DNA of 64,000 nucleotides from Chryseobacterium sp. H1D6B (GCF_029892445.1 NZ_JARXVJ010000001.1:2294001-2358000), one strand, 5' to 3'. Shown: positions 43,438 to 52,442, counted from the stretch's first letter. Translations and numbers: made by a program. Notes: generated by a model not told the origin, from the sequence alone.

Positions 43438-45900
43438 TTAAAACCATTCGTTATTTGCTTGAGAAGCAAAAATAGCTATAGGTACGTTTTTAAGATAATC
43501 ATCTGCTCCACTAGCTACAAGTAATCGCAATACGTTATTATCTTGTATTCCTCCTGCTGGTATTATAAAATCGAATTTTGCTTTAAACGTTAATGCTTCT
43601 GATTCTTCTTTGGAATCAGAAGTTTCTATTTGTGATAAGTCTTTGAAAGCTTCATCGATAGCATTGAAAATTTGCAATTTAAGTTTCTCGGTTATTTCTT
43701 TAATATTGACAAGATCTGTTGATTGGACCACTTTATAGATGCTTTCCCAAACTTGGCGCATTTTCTTTAATTTTCCTTTCCTGTCCAATATCGTTGCAGT
43801 TTCGATATCTATATTAAATGGAAATTCTGCACTTTTTACAAAGTCAATAAGTTCACTCCATTCGGTTACTACACCCGATTCATTTTTGACCTGTGCCTTC
43901 AGTATTTCATTCCACCTGGTAGTACTATCCGTGAAGATGATGCCACCTGTTAATTGAGCAATCAATAAGGTTACTTCAAAATTTGGGCTCATACTCACCT
44001 TTGTCAACTGACCACCAGTTCCGAGTAAATTGTCTTGCAACAGAGCGAGCGGGTCTTCATTGCGTTTTTTTTGAGAATACTCATAAACTTCGCTAATGTA
44101 CTCTTCGTTTGCTTTTGGAAATGCAGACCTTATCTGTTTTTTTTGTTGCTCTTCTGATAATTCCCACATTGCTCTCTGGTAATCATCCATTACCAGTTTC
44201 TTTAAAAGACCATATTCATTTTCATTAATTTTTAAATCATTGTTGTGCCGTTGCCTGCTCATATCTATAATTTGAAATTGTAAATGCTTATTGAAGATGC
44301 CTAAATCCGGTATTAAGTTGATTCTACCAGAGTCAATCAACGGAAAAATGTCTATGAAAATAGCTAAGTTTTTCAGCGTTTGTTGTTTATGTATTGAGGG
44401 ATTTTCTACTGGATTGTATTTAGGATTTATACCAGTAGGATGGGTAAAAGGATTATAGATAATTAGTTGATCAAAGTAAAGAGCTGCAGTTGTTGCGAAA
44501 ATTGGAATGATATTCCAATCGACAACTCCAGTGTAAACAGCGCGCAATTCTCCATCAGCTTTGGGTAGTAGATTTATTATGTCTGTATGAGGTGGCCACA
44601 AATATTCAAATAAAAGATGGATATCTTTAATTTGTTGATCATTAAGTTCTCTTCTCACATCATCCCAGTTTTTTCCTCGTGATAATCCTATAATATCAAT
44701 AATTCCATTATAAAAAATTTGATTTCTCTCTCTGATACTGAGAATATTCCACGCAGGTCTTTTCGGCTCAGGCTTGCCACTGCAACAGTCTTTATAGCTT
44801 TTACCCTGACCACAAGGACATATGTCATTTAGATATGGTTCACCTTTTGGCAACTGCTTGTTAAAAAAGGAAGAATCTTCGACAGTTCTTCCAAATGCAT
44901 CTTGGCTGTAAGTACTTCCGTCAGCATATCCAGCAAACATTTCACCTCCAAATTCAAATACTTCATCTGATGGTGGTAACAAAGTTTGTTTTGCGCTCTC
45001 CCAATTTATGGTCAAATCCGATTCAGGATATAACCAGTCTTTTTGAGCAGCACCAATAAAACGGCGGGCACGCTGTTTAATAACAAAATTTATTTCTTGA
45101 ACTTGGCGGTCATTCAATTTGCGATTTCTAATAAATGCATTAGTACGAACCATCGTTTCGCCAAAGTGTCGTGCATTTGTACGTTTACTCAAAGGGTCAG
45201 CTAAATCAGGTTTTTCAGCGTATTCATAGTTTGTTAAGATCAAGCAATGATCCTTGTCCAGTGGAAATATTGTCTGGGATGACTTAAATGCAATCGATGG
45301 GTCATTAGGATATGAACATTGATCAGATTCAGGCGGGCAAGCATAATTATATGTAGTAACTGGATGATCTGAAACAATAAATTTGATATTTGAGTTTTCA
45401 GCTGATACGATTTCGCGAACACCTTCGTACCATATCGTCATATTAATCTGCTGCACAGCTTCCATTTCGATCATTAATTGTGTCTGATCGAGATGACTGT
45501 ACTTTTTTCTTAACCAACTAAGTCCTTTAGGGGTGCGTGATTTTTGAGTATCAATATACTTGAAAAAATCTTGGAAACGAAAATGGCGTTCACTTTCAGA
45601 ACCATCAATAAAAGCTCTTACTGCGCGAGATCCCTCATCATCAATTTTCCCAAACAATTCCCGCTCGATAATATCACTTGTCAGAGGTCCGAAAAAGGTA
45701 GTATACAAATCATATTCAAAAAAACACTTCGAAAAAGGCAACGACTTTCTTTCGTTGAATTTTATTGTATTTCCATTGGGCAATATCTTTTGTTCCGGCC
45801 TTAAATCAAGATAATTCAAATGATTAGAATCAATTGCAAAACCTTTCTGATACCACTGAGGTACATAATGATTATTACGAGTTAAATCTTTAGCATCCAT
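43438..45900 (-). CDS. DUF4238 + SEC-C fusion protein, 820 aa
   Basis: The N-terminal about 290 residues match DUF4238: RNNHYVPQWYQKGFA at the start, SLPFSKCFFEYDLYT, and an IVSDHPVTTYN stretch. A SEC-C zinc motif follows at about 357-376 (DICPCGQGKSYKDCCSG). The last about 430 residues match nothing I know and include a helical segment with basic patches (MSRQRHNND, KKLVMDDYQRAMWELS). DUF4238 proteins are usually about 300 aa and often sit in variable islands; nuclease activity is suspected but unproved. It ends 96 nt from the convergent topB module. CAAAATTA at 45909 could be its -7 (TAATTTTG). Confidence 0.75.
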   Translation of the reverse strand: MDAKDLTRNNHYVPQWYQKGFAIDSNHLNYLDLRPEQKILPNGNTIKFNERKSLPFSKCFFEYDLYTTFFGPLTSDIIERELFGKIDDEGSRAVRAFIDGSESERHFRFQDFFKYIDTQKSRTPKGLSWLRKKYSHLDQTQLMIEMEAVQQINMTIWYEGVREIVSAENSNIKFIVSDHPVTTYNYACPPESDQCSYPNDPSIAFKSSQTIFPLDKDHCLILTNYEYAEKPDLADPLSKRTNARHFGETMVRTNAFIRNRKLNDRQVQEINFVIKQRARRFIGAAQKDWLYPESDLTINWESAKQTLLPPSDEVFEFGGEMFAGYADGSTYSQDAFGRTVEDSSFFNKQLPKGEPYLNDICPCGQGKSYKDCCSGKPEPKRPAWNILSIRERNQIFYNGIIDIIGLSRGKNWDDVRRELNDQQIKDIHLLFEYLWPPHTDIINLLPKADGELRAVYTGVVDWNIIPIFATTAALYFDQLIIYNPFTHPTGINPKYNPVENPSIHKQQTLKNLAIFIDIFPLIDSGRINLIPDLGIFNKHLQFQIIDMSRQRHNNDLKINENEYGLLKKLVMDDYQRAMWELSEEQQKKQIRSAFPKANEEYISEVYEYSQKKRNEDPLALLQDNLLGTGGQLTKVSMSPNFEVTLLIAQLTGGIIFTDSTTRWNEILKAQVKNESGVVTEWSELIDFVKSAEFPFNIDIETATILDRKGKLKKMRQVWESIYKVVQSTDLVNIKEITEKLKLQIFNAIDEAFKDLSQIETSDSKEESEALTFKAKFDFIIPAGGIQDNNVLRLLVASGADDYLKNVPIAIFASQANNEWF

Positions 45901-46059
45901 ATCTCTAACAAAATTACTGGGACTAATATATTGCTTTAATTAAAATTCTTCGCGTAAAATTTACGAAAGAACTATAAAAAGATGTCTTTGAAAAGTGTAG
46001 ATAAGAAAATTCTGGATTTACTAAATAGCAGAATTACACTTATGAAACTGAATGAAAAT

Positions 46060-47076
46060 TTATTTTAATAAATTTTCAATAAATTCCTTTGTTTTTGCTT
46101 TAACAGTAACTTCAGTATATTGGAGCAAATTTTCAGTGTTGTCGGATAAAAATTTTAAATAGGACTCAATTATATAATGATTAGGAAGTCCTCTGAAAGT
46201 TGAAATCCATTCTTGTACAAAAATTTGTGTGAATGCAAATACAGCTTTTTGTACTTTTTCTTTTTGTTGCAAACCGCTTAAAAACTCTAATCGTTTTACG
46301 TTGTTGAAAACTTTAAACTTAAAATTTGAATTTGAAATATTAATAAATTGTAGGTAATCTTCATAATCATTTAAACCATGGAAATCTAGTGTTCTTATTG
46401 ATTGCTCATTTTCGAAAAACTGTATGACAAAATCGTTCATGATGATGATATTAGGATTTCTATCATTTGTAGAACCTACAAGATTTGATGTATAATTTAT
46501 TTCTTCTCCTGTAACATTTAAGTAAGTTATGTGTATGGGAAATTTAGGAAGATCATCAGTTGTCATTTGTGCATAATTAAGAATAGCTGATCTTAAATCT
46601 TCCATCACTGAGTAATCAATTGTAAAAGTTTCTTCACATATCGCAGTTCTCCAAACTTGAAGGTAGTAAAACATCTTTACTATTTTTACTTCATCAGATG
46701 CAATATCCGCAGTTTCTTCGTGATCGTTTTCTCTAAATATTGGCAGGATCCTTTCTATAAAAGGGTTTTCAATACTTGTAAAAATTTCTTCACACTCCGA
46801 ACAAAAAATATAATCAACCGAAAATGGGATTTGCTTTGCTTTTTCAATCTCTTCGTCGGTAGGAACTCTTCCTAATGTTTGTTCCAAATGATGAATTGAC
46901 GTACCGCGCTGAAAATTAAAATTAACATATGGAGTTTTGCTAGACATGTTGAAATAAAATCCTTTTTCCCTAACATTAGATCCATCTTCATTTAAACAGC
47001 TTCTAATAATTGAATCAGTTAAATAATGTGTGTTTTTTTTATTAGCTTCATTTATTTGACAGAGTGCACATAACAT
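46060..47076 (-). CDS. Unknown protein with HNH-like treble-clef start, 338 aa
   Basis: The N-terminus has paired cysteines and a histidine, MLCALCQINEANKKNTHYL (Cys3, Cys6, His17), and a second pair FCSECEEIF at Cys92 and Cys95. This C-C-H...C-C spacing resembles HNH/treble-clef proteins that open CxLCxxE...SHxIP. The rest is a helical region without known motifs. Nuclease function is inference. It is a single gene between the DUF4238 fusion and the zinc-ribbon gene, with about 160 nt on either side. Confidence 0.6.
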   Translation of the reverse strand: MLCALCQINEANKKNTHYLTDSIIRSCLNEDGSNVREKGFYFNMSSKTPYVNFNFQRGTSIHHLEQTLGRVPTDEEIEKAKQIPFSVDYIFCSECEEIFTSIENPFIERILPIFRENDHEETADIASDEVKIVKMFYYLQVWRTAICEETFTIDYSVMEDLRSAILNYAQMTTDDLPKFPIHITYLNVTGEEINYTSNLVGSTNDRNPNIIIMNDFVIQFFENEQSIRTLDFHGLNDYEDYLQFINISNSNFKFKVFNNVKRLEFLSGLQQKEKVQKAVFAFTQIFVQEWISTFRGLPNHYIIESYLKFLSDNTENLLQYTEVTVKAKTKEFIENLLK

Positions 47077-47236
47077 ATAATTAAGTTTTGATTGTGGAGT
47101 TTTTTTGTTAATTGTCTATTACAATATAGTCTCAAGAAAGTAATTACAAGTTTTCTTAAATATTGCTTTGATTAGCAATTTCATATTGATTTAGAAAATG
47201 TCAAAAAGGAATAGTTATCATTAAAATTTGACATCG

Positions 47237-47575
47237 TTAGTGATACCAGCCACCGTCAATTTTCAAAACATATCTATTCTTTTCAACTTTTAAGGAACCA
47301 TAATTTTTTAAGTTCAATTGAATCATGTTTCCGTGATCAATTACTCTCAAAATAGCATGATAATCGCTTTCTCTATGTGTAAAAACTATGTCACCTACTA
47401 TAAGATTTTGAGGTAAAACTCTGAAGCAAGCATTATCTTTTTCATCTGTAATTATTCTGATATGAACTATGTGGTTACAGACTGGACAATCCCAAGTCTT
47501 GTAGACATCTTCTCGATGAAGAAATTTGTCACAATTAACGCAAAAGTATTCTTCTGTAATATGAGGTGTTTCCAT
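47237..47575 (-). CDS. Zinc-ribbon protein with beta-barrel-like tail, 112 aa
   Basis: Two cysteine pairs, EYFCVNCDKF and WDCPVCNHIV, make a likely zinc ribbon (residues about 10-37). A small beta domain follows (NLIVGDIVFTHRESDYHAILRV, LKNYGSLKVEKNRYVLKID). It could be an adaptor that binds nucleic acid or protein. It is the third gene of a tight unit, starting 20 nt after the 323-aa gene. Confidence 0.65.
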   Translation of the reverse strand: METPHITEEYFCVNCDKFLHREDVYKTWDCPVCNHIVHIRIITDEKDNACFRVLPQNLIVGDIVFTHRESDYHAILRVIDHGNMIQLNLKNYGSLKVEKNRYVLKIDGGWYH

Positions 47576-47595
47576 TAGTTTTTTTAATTATAAAA

Positions 47596-48567
47596 TTAAT
47601 GATTCTTTTCAGCTTTAAATAATTCAACTTTTTCTTCATCAAAATCAATTGATACAAAATCTGAAAATGATTCCGTTTGGAAAAATGAATCTCTTTTACT
47701 TACTAAAGAGACTGAATCTGTTAAGAATGTTATGTTTTCATCAATTACATACGATAAGCGATTCACCTTAGAGCCTGAAAGGCCATCAACTGATACAGGA
47801 TATTCTCTAAACTTCACCTCATTATATTTTGTGTCAATCACTGAAACGAAAGCTTTTTCTGCATCTGCAATGATTCTTATATGATCTTCAAGTTCATTTT
47901 CTCCCAATTCATCCCAATCTGCTTCAGATAAGTACTGTTTGATTTCCTGAGATTTTATTCTGAAGAAAAACAGAATAATTTCGTCAGTAACTCTAGAACC
48001 GGTGGTTAGTGGATGTTCATTTGTAAGGATCCTTAATCTTTTGTCATGTGCTTTAACAATTAATCTTTCAAAGCTTGTTTGACTTTTTGATATTCCAACA
48101 TAATGTAAGTGGTATGTGAAGAATTCTGAAAAATCATCAAATTCTAAAATAAAAGGTTTTTTGCGGCTCTTATCGAATATTAGTTTTTCAGTAAAAAACC
48201 ACTCAAAGACCTCTGGATTTTCTCCATCCATTCTCCATATTGTAATTACTTTTTTGCCGATTTCAAATTCTATCTCAACTTCTCTCGGAACTGTATAAAA
48301 GTCACACATTAAATTAATATCAAGAATACAGGGTGATCTTTTATCGCCGCATATGATATCAAACCTTAATTTTCTCTCATTAATAAGAGTTCTTTGTACA
48401 TCTTCTTCCGAAGGGAATTCAAAAAAGGTTTCCGGCTTTTGACCAATAAAGTACAGATTGCTTTTTGATATCTCCTTCTGAACGTCTGGGAAGTCTTTTA
48501 ACCACTCAGCTTCCTGGTTTGAAACAGGAGGGTAAACCAACTCTAATTGATGTATCTGCGATCTCAT
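47596..48567 (-). CDS. Unknown protein with a possible GIY-YIG-like segment, 323 aa
   Basis: I use the ATG at 48567 (MRSQIHQLELVYPP), 1 nt after the previous stop, over a frame that overlaps that gene by 70 nt. Residues about 152-185 read YHLHYVGIS...FERLIVKAHDKRLRIL, which resembles the Y-x-G-x(6-8)-R-x(3)-H layout of GIY-YIG nucleases, though the first GIY is degenerate. The C-terminal part has further strands and a short acidic end. I am not sure of the nuclease reading. It is the middle gene of a three-gene unit. Confidence 0.6.
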   Translation of the reverse strand: MRSQIHQLELVYPPVSNQEAEWLKDFPDVQKEISKSNLYFIGQKPETFFEFPSEEDVQRTLINERKLRFDIICGDKRSPCILDINLMCDFYTVPREVEIEFEIGKKVITIWRMDGENPEVFEWFFTEKLIFDKSRKKPFILEFDDFSEFFTYHLHYVGISKSQTSFERLIVKAHDKRLRILTNEHPLTTGSRVTDEIILFFFRIKSQEIKQYLSEADWDELGENELEDHIRIIADAEKAFVSVIDTKYNEVKFREYPVSVDGLSGSKVNRLSYVIDENITFLTDSVSLVSKRDSFFQTESFSDFVSIDFDEEKVELFKAEKNH

Positions 48568-48568
48568 T

Positions 48569-49330
48569 TTAATTATTTTTCCATCTTTTATAATAGTTTT
48601 GCAAACCCGTTTTTTCGCCTCCCTGAAAGAACTTACCATTATTTAAGGTGTCAATCAATTTTCTAATGTCGGCCGCATGTTTTGTTTTCCATCCTAATTC
48701 ACTAATTAAATAGGAGCAAACAATATCTGAATCTAGTTCTGATTCATATTTATGTAGGGTCTTAACGTAAGTTTTTGCTACTGCGTTGTCCGAAGGATGA
48801 TTTATACCTGTGGAGGTATTAATTAGTTTTGTCAACTCTGCAAATGCTTTTTTTACAATTTCGGTAGGTGCCGGATAAGTTGCGGTATTATCACTATTAT
48901 CAACAGTGAGATCTTCATTTATTTTTTTTGCTTTAGCTGTCTTGATCCAGCTCTCAGTGTTCTCTTTAATCCAGGGTATCGCAACTATTGAATCGACCTG
49001 TCTGTAATCCTGTACCTTAAAAATTTCCTCCGAATTTAAACCGCAGCAAATGATAATATCTGACGGATTGCTGTAACTGTTTTTATAAGTTCTGATTGTT
49101 TCTATTTTAACATTTATCCCTGAAAATGTTGCACCGGTAAACATTTTTTTCACTGTTTGGGAATCGAACAATCTTTCAAGCCAACCTGTAGCGTCTTTAG
49201 AAGCCACTAAAAAAATAATTTTATTCAGTTCATTGCTTTCTTTTACCAAATTTGCTGCAAAATTTAACGCTCTATAATAAGCTGCATCGTCATTGCCTTG
49301 TGTATCAAAATAGTAGTATTTATCAGTCAT
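48569..49330 (-). CDS. Unknown protein, 253 aa, first gene of a tight three-gene unit
   Basis: The first about 130 residues look like an alpha-beta Rossmannoid fold: KIIFLVASKDATGWLERLF, NPSDIIICCGLNSEEIF and VDSIVAIPWIKENTESWI. The C-terminal about 100 residues are helical, with a RKLIDTLNNGKFFQGGEKTG segment that recalls a DNA- or nucleotide-binding helical bundle. No family is recognised. It is followed after 1 nt by the 323-aa gene and then by the zinc-ribbon gene, so the three products probably act together. Confidence 0.65.
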   Translation of the reverse strand: MTDKYYYFDTQGNDDAAYYRALNFAANLVKESNELNKIIFLVASKDATGWLERLFDSQTVKKMFTGATFSGINVKIETIRTYKNSYSNPSDIIICCGLNSEEIFKVQDYRQVDSIVAIPWIKENTESWIKTAKAKKINEDLTVDNSDNTATYPAPTEIVKKAFAELTKLINTSTGINHPSDNAVAKTYVKTLHKYESELDSDIVCSYLISELGWKTKHAADIRKLIDTLNNGKFFQGGEKTGLQNYYKRWKNN

Positions 49331-49395
49331 GGTTTATTTTTTATGTATAATGTATTAAATTCTCTATTGACTCGAATGAAGGTGTTAAATTAAGA

Positions 49396-49423
49396 AAAAC
49401 CGTCAATGTTAGATTACGGTTTT
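49396..49423 (-). terminator. Hairpin after the HNH gene
   Basis: AAAACCGT (49396-49403) pairs with ACGGTTTT (49416-49423). On the minus strand it lies about 60 nt past the HNH stop and is followed by a modest T-rich tract, separating the HNH gene from the three-gene unit. Confidence 0.5.
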
Positions 49424-49483
49424 CCCTATTTGCAAAATAAAAAAGTTTATTCTATAAAGTAATCAGTGTTTTTACTGAATTTT

Positions 49484-50143
49484 TTAACTAAACCTTTTAA
49501 TTGTTTTCATCTCGTCATATTTTTTATCCATATCCCCATTCATGTCACCAAGAGAATTTAGAAATTCAAAGAATGCTTTTCGATTATAGGCTAGTATTGA
49601 ATTTGAGATTAGCTTTTTAAATACCGCCAGTTCATCAAATCTTAAATCTGCAAATTTGGCTCTTAAAACAGTCTCGAGTCTTCCTCTTTTTTCATGGCAG
49701 TTTCTACAGAGACATCGCAAAGAATCCAGAGGATATTCCCAAGGCTCTCTCCCGTATTGATAGTAGCAATGGTGAACTTCCAAGTTTTTAGATGAACTGC
49801 AATCCTGGCAACAATATCCCGCTCTTGATTTGACCATATCTCTTTTATTTTGCCATCTGCTATCTCTTAACTTATCCGCATATGATTTGAATGGTTCTTC
49901 TAAAGGCGCGTTCTCCAAATTCTCTTCATAATAAAATCCAATATTCCAAGCATTTCCGAGTTCATAAAAGAAACCAAAAGACAATAATAAATCTTCAAAT
50001 TCCAGATATTGCTTTTCGTCTCCAAAATTTAGAATATTATAAAGACCACCTTCTGTAGTAATAACGAACTCGCTTTCGTTATGATACTCCTCCTCACGTT
50101 CCTGCCATTCTTCAATTGTAAAAAAGTGCGTTTCTGAAGTCAA
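49484..50143 (-). CDS. HNH endonuclease-type protein
   Basis: A 219-aa protein. A central HNH motif reads AGYCCQDCSSSKNLEVHHCYYQYG (trimmed; Cys112, Cys115, His124, His125), then CRNCHEKRG (Cys146, Cys149, His150), all metal and catalytic positions kept. The N-terminal 90 residues are acidic and unrelated to known domains. There is no in-frame ATG before the core; the start is probably the TTG at 50143, whose bases overlap the TGA of a 20-codon ORF, suggesting coupling. HNH nucleases in such islands cut DNA, often in phage defence. Confidence 0.85.
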   Translation of the reverse strand: MTSETHFFTIEEWQEREEEYHNESEFVITTEGGLYNILNFGDEKQYLEFEDLLLSFGFFYELGNAWNIGFYYEENLENAPLEEPFKSYADKLRDSRWQNKRDMVKSRAGYCCQDCSSSKNLEVHHCYYQYGREPWEYPLDSLRCLCRNCHEKRGRLETVLRAKFADLRFDELAVFKKLISNSILAYNRKAFFEFLNSLGDMNGDMDKKYDEMKTIKRFS

Positions 50144-50245
50144 ATCATTTTTTCAAGCCATAACCTTAGAGATTTAATAAGTTTATCTCTTTTTTCTTTC
50201 ATATCTGATTCAAGTATAAATATTATTTGCCATTCATTTAATATT

Positions 50246-51442
50246 TTAGCTTTCGCTTAAAATGAATTTTTTTGAAAACTCATCCATTTTTTGTTCGTGA
50301 GAATTTATTTCGATAGATAAGGCGTCGATTTTCTCATAATTTAAAGAGAGAGTTTCCAATAATAAAGATTGGTGTAATTCCTTGCGCTTCTCGTAGCAAA
50401 ATAATAACTCTTGTTGAATATTCTTTTTGTAAATCGGGACAATGACAGATTTCAACTTTATAATGGTATCATTTAAATAAGAAATAAGGCTAATCATATT
50501 TTCGTTAATTTTTAAAAATTTTTGTTCAAGATCTGTTTCATTTACAATTTGATGTTCACTGTAAATCGATTTATACTGCCTTTCAATCATAATTTTTTTG
50601 ATTTTTATTCTCCAATTTTCGGTCAAGAAAACTGATTGAAAGGAAGTCAAATCAGCCAAAAGATCAGCTAGAAGGCTCTTGTGAAGCTCTTCAAGGTTTT
50701 TTAATTCTACCTGGGAGATAGGTCTGTTGTGAGCTTCTTCCCTTCTTATTTTATTCAGGTTATCCATTAAGTTTTCGAATAGACTGGTACTTTTAAAATA
50801 AGATTTGAATAAATTGAAATGAGTTAAAATAATTTTTTTGAGCTGTAGAGTGTAGGTGTAGGCAATAAGAATATCACCGTCGGTGCATTCTACTTCAAAT
50901 TGGTTAACATAGATCTCTTTAACATCTTTTCCAAGCTTATTACTCAGACCAGCCTCCCACCAATCGTTTCCAAATTTTTCTCTAAGTTTTATTTTAACGA
51001 TTTCCCTTAACCCATTCTCTATTTCTGAGATTATTTTCTTCGCTTGAGCCAAGCGGAAATCTTCAGTGTTTTCTTGAAAAAGCGTTCTGGTATACCACTC
51101 AATGAATTCTCCTGTCCCAATCAGTTCTGCTGTTGATTTAGTGCATAATGCATACAGAATTTCATTATCGCTGTTATCATATGCTTTAATTACATAATTT
51201 TTTAGGTCTACATTTTCATATGTATTATTTCTGAAAAGACCATTGAAACAACCTACGATTGTTGACATTTCCAATTTAATGTCGGTTGAGGTTTTTGCAA
51301 CAGGATAGAACTCACAACAAAGCGTATCCACATTAAGAAGAGAAACAGTTTTTATATTCAATTCCTTACATTTAGTATTGAAAATGTGGACAGTCTTAAG
51401 TGCACCGTTTACCATTTGGACCAAATTCTCCATTGTTATCAT
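50246..51442 (-). CDS. HEPN-like protein (Swt1-type), 398 aa
   Basis: A mainly helical protein. Residues about 140-240 match the Swt1-like HEPN layout: EIENGLREIVKIKLREKFG, NDWWEAGL, YTYTLQLKKIILTHF, and the R-x4-H motif in IRREEAHNRPIS (Arg233, His238 numbered from the ATG at 51442), which is the catalytic core of HEPN ribonucleases. The C-terminal about 150 residues form a coiled coil. The frame extends to a TTG at 51487; the promoter ahead of the ATG argues for 51442. It is the last gene before the HNH protein and has its own promoter and palindrome. A toxin or defence RNase is inferred. Confidence 0.7.
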   Translation of the reverse strand: MITMENLVQMVNGALKTVHIFNTKCKELNIKTVSLLNVDTLCCEFYPVAKTSTDIKLEMSTIVGCFNGLFRNNTYENVDLKNYVIKAYDNSDNEILYALCTKSTAELIGTGEFIEWYTRTLFQENTEDFRLAQAKKIISEIENGLREIVKIKLREKFGNDWWEAGLSNKLGKDVKEIYVNQFEVECTDGDILIAYTYTLQLKKIILTHFNLFKSYFKSTSLFENLMDNLNKIRREEAHNRPISQVELKNLEELHKSLLADLLADLTSFQSVFLTENWRIKIKKIMIERQYKSIYSEHQIVNETDLEQKFLKINENMISLISYLNDTIIKLKSVIVPIYKKNIQQELLFCYEKRKELHQSLLLETLSLNYEKIDALSIEINSHEQKMDEFSKKFILSES

Positions 51443-51463
51443 AGATATGTTTAATTTCTTTTG

Positions 51464-51499
51464 CAAAGTTATTAGGTAATTACGCAATCAATTTGCGTA
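51464..51499 (-). promoter_or_regulatory. Promoter and operator of the HEPN-like gene
   Basis: On the minus strand TTG (51489-51491), 17-nt spacer and TAACTTTG (51464-51471) match the consensus. A palindrome TACGCAA-TCAAT-TTGCGTA at 51481-51499 overlaps the -33 element, so a repressor there would block the promoter. Confidence 0.65.
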
Positions 51500-51571
51500 G
51501 TTGGCAAATGATAGTAAAATAATTTTCCTAAAATCTCTAATCAGGATTTACGAAAAAATATCCGTTATTAT

Positions 51572-51847
51572 TTACTTTATCTTCTCAATTGATTTTTTCG
51601 TCGATATGTCGTTTTGACTATTGTGCCTGCTATAACGCCAGAGATACAATATCCCAATTATAATAAATACGTAAGAAATCCATCTCAAAATTTGTTCAAA
51701 TAACCTTATAAAAACAGATTTTTCAAAACTTGAAAATCCCTCACCTCCGGAAGGTCCTCTTCGATAAAATTTTCTTCGGTAAATCCAGTACTGTATACTG
51801 AACCCAAGTAATAGATCGATGGTAGCGATTATTAAAAACTTATCCAT
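51572..51847 (-). CDS. Small two-helix membrane protein, 91 aa
   Basis: It starts MDKFLIIATIDLLLGFSIQYW (helix 1), then a charged loop with RRKFYRRGPSGGEGF, and a second helix (WISYVFIIIGILYLW) before a short basic tail. No family is recognised. In defence islands such small membrane partners can be effectors, but here this is only position. It lies 84 nt upstream of the HEPN promoter region on the same strand. Confidence 0.6.
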   Translation of the reverse strand: MDKFLIIATIDLLLGFSIQYWIYRRKFYRRGPSGGEGFSSFEKSVFIRLFEQILRWISYVFIIIGILYLWRYSRHNSQNDISTKKSIEKIK

Positions 51848-51934
51848 GTTAAAAGTGGTTTATTTATCAGGTTAACATCCTAAATATAAGAATTTTATAT
51901 TTTTAAATTATTAATATTTACAAAAAACCCAAAT

Positions 51935-52084
51935 ATGGAAACATTAAGAATTCACACCACAATTACAACAATCGCAATAATCACAGTATCCGTATTTCTA
52001 AAAGAAAGCAATACAATACGTAATGACTCTGAAAAGAAGCTAGAGCGAAGTAAAGAAAATATCAACTACAAGGGAAGCTTTTGA
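51935..52084 (+). CDS. Possible 49-aa membrane peptide
   Basis: An ATG frame, METLRIHTTITTIAIITVSV then FLKESNTIRN and a charged tail, gives one hydrophobic helix of about 15 residues. It lies alone on the plus strand between two minus genes in the 300-nt gap 51848-52146. No promoter consensus is seen. It could be a small toxin-like or spurious ORF. Confidence 0.3.
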   Translation: METLRIHTTITTIAIITVSVFLKESNTIRNDSEKKLERSKENINYKGSF

Positions 52085-52146
52085 AACAAGAATTTCAACC
52101 GCAGTGTCAGATTGATATTACTTTGAGATAAATAAGTAATCTAAGT

Positions 52147-52434
52147 TTAATCTTTTTTGTTTTTTGAAGTAGCAGTAAGAATCTTATTCTTCTTCTTGTA
52201 CTCATTAAAATCAAATTGCATATCAGATATATTTATGGTGAGTCCTGCTGCTAAGGCTATTCTTACAACAGTCGATAGTAAGGGAACATTTTCCTTATTA
52301 ATAAGCCTATAAACCTGTTTTCTATCGATGTTTGCTGCTGCTGCAAGATCAGCCAAGTCTATATCTTTATCTTTTAAGAATTCTCTGATATAATCTGCAA
52401 CAGCAATACAATATTTATCTTCAATGTTATTCAT
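52147..52434 (-). CDS. XRE/Cro-type helix-turn-helix regulator
   Basis: A 95-aa protein. The HTH is DIDLADLAAAANIDRKQVYRLINKENVPLLSTV (two parts), followed by a lysine-rich tail. It faces left, at the head of the minus-strand island, with palindromic sites before its start. It probably represses itself and perhaps the island. Confidence 0.85.
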   Translation of the reverse strand: MNNIEDKYCIAVADYIREFLKDKDIDLADLAAAANIDRKQVYRLINKENVPLLSTVVRIALAAGLTINISDMQFDFNEYKKKNKILTATSKNKKD

Positions 52435-52442
52435 TTAATAAA

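Noticed and set aside
43438..52434. CRISPR, restriction-modification, CBASS or retron system
   Set aside because: No repeats, cas genes, methylase, cyclase or reverse transcriptase are visible.
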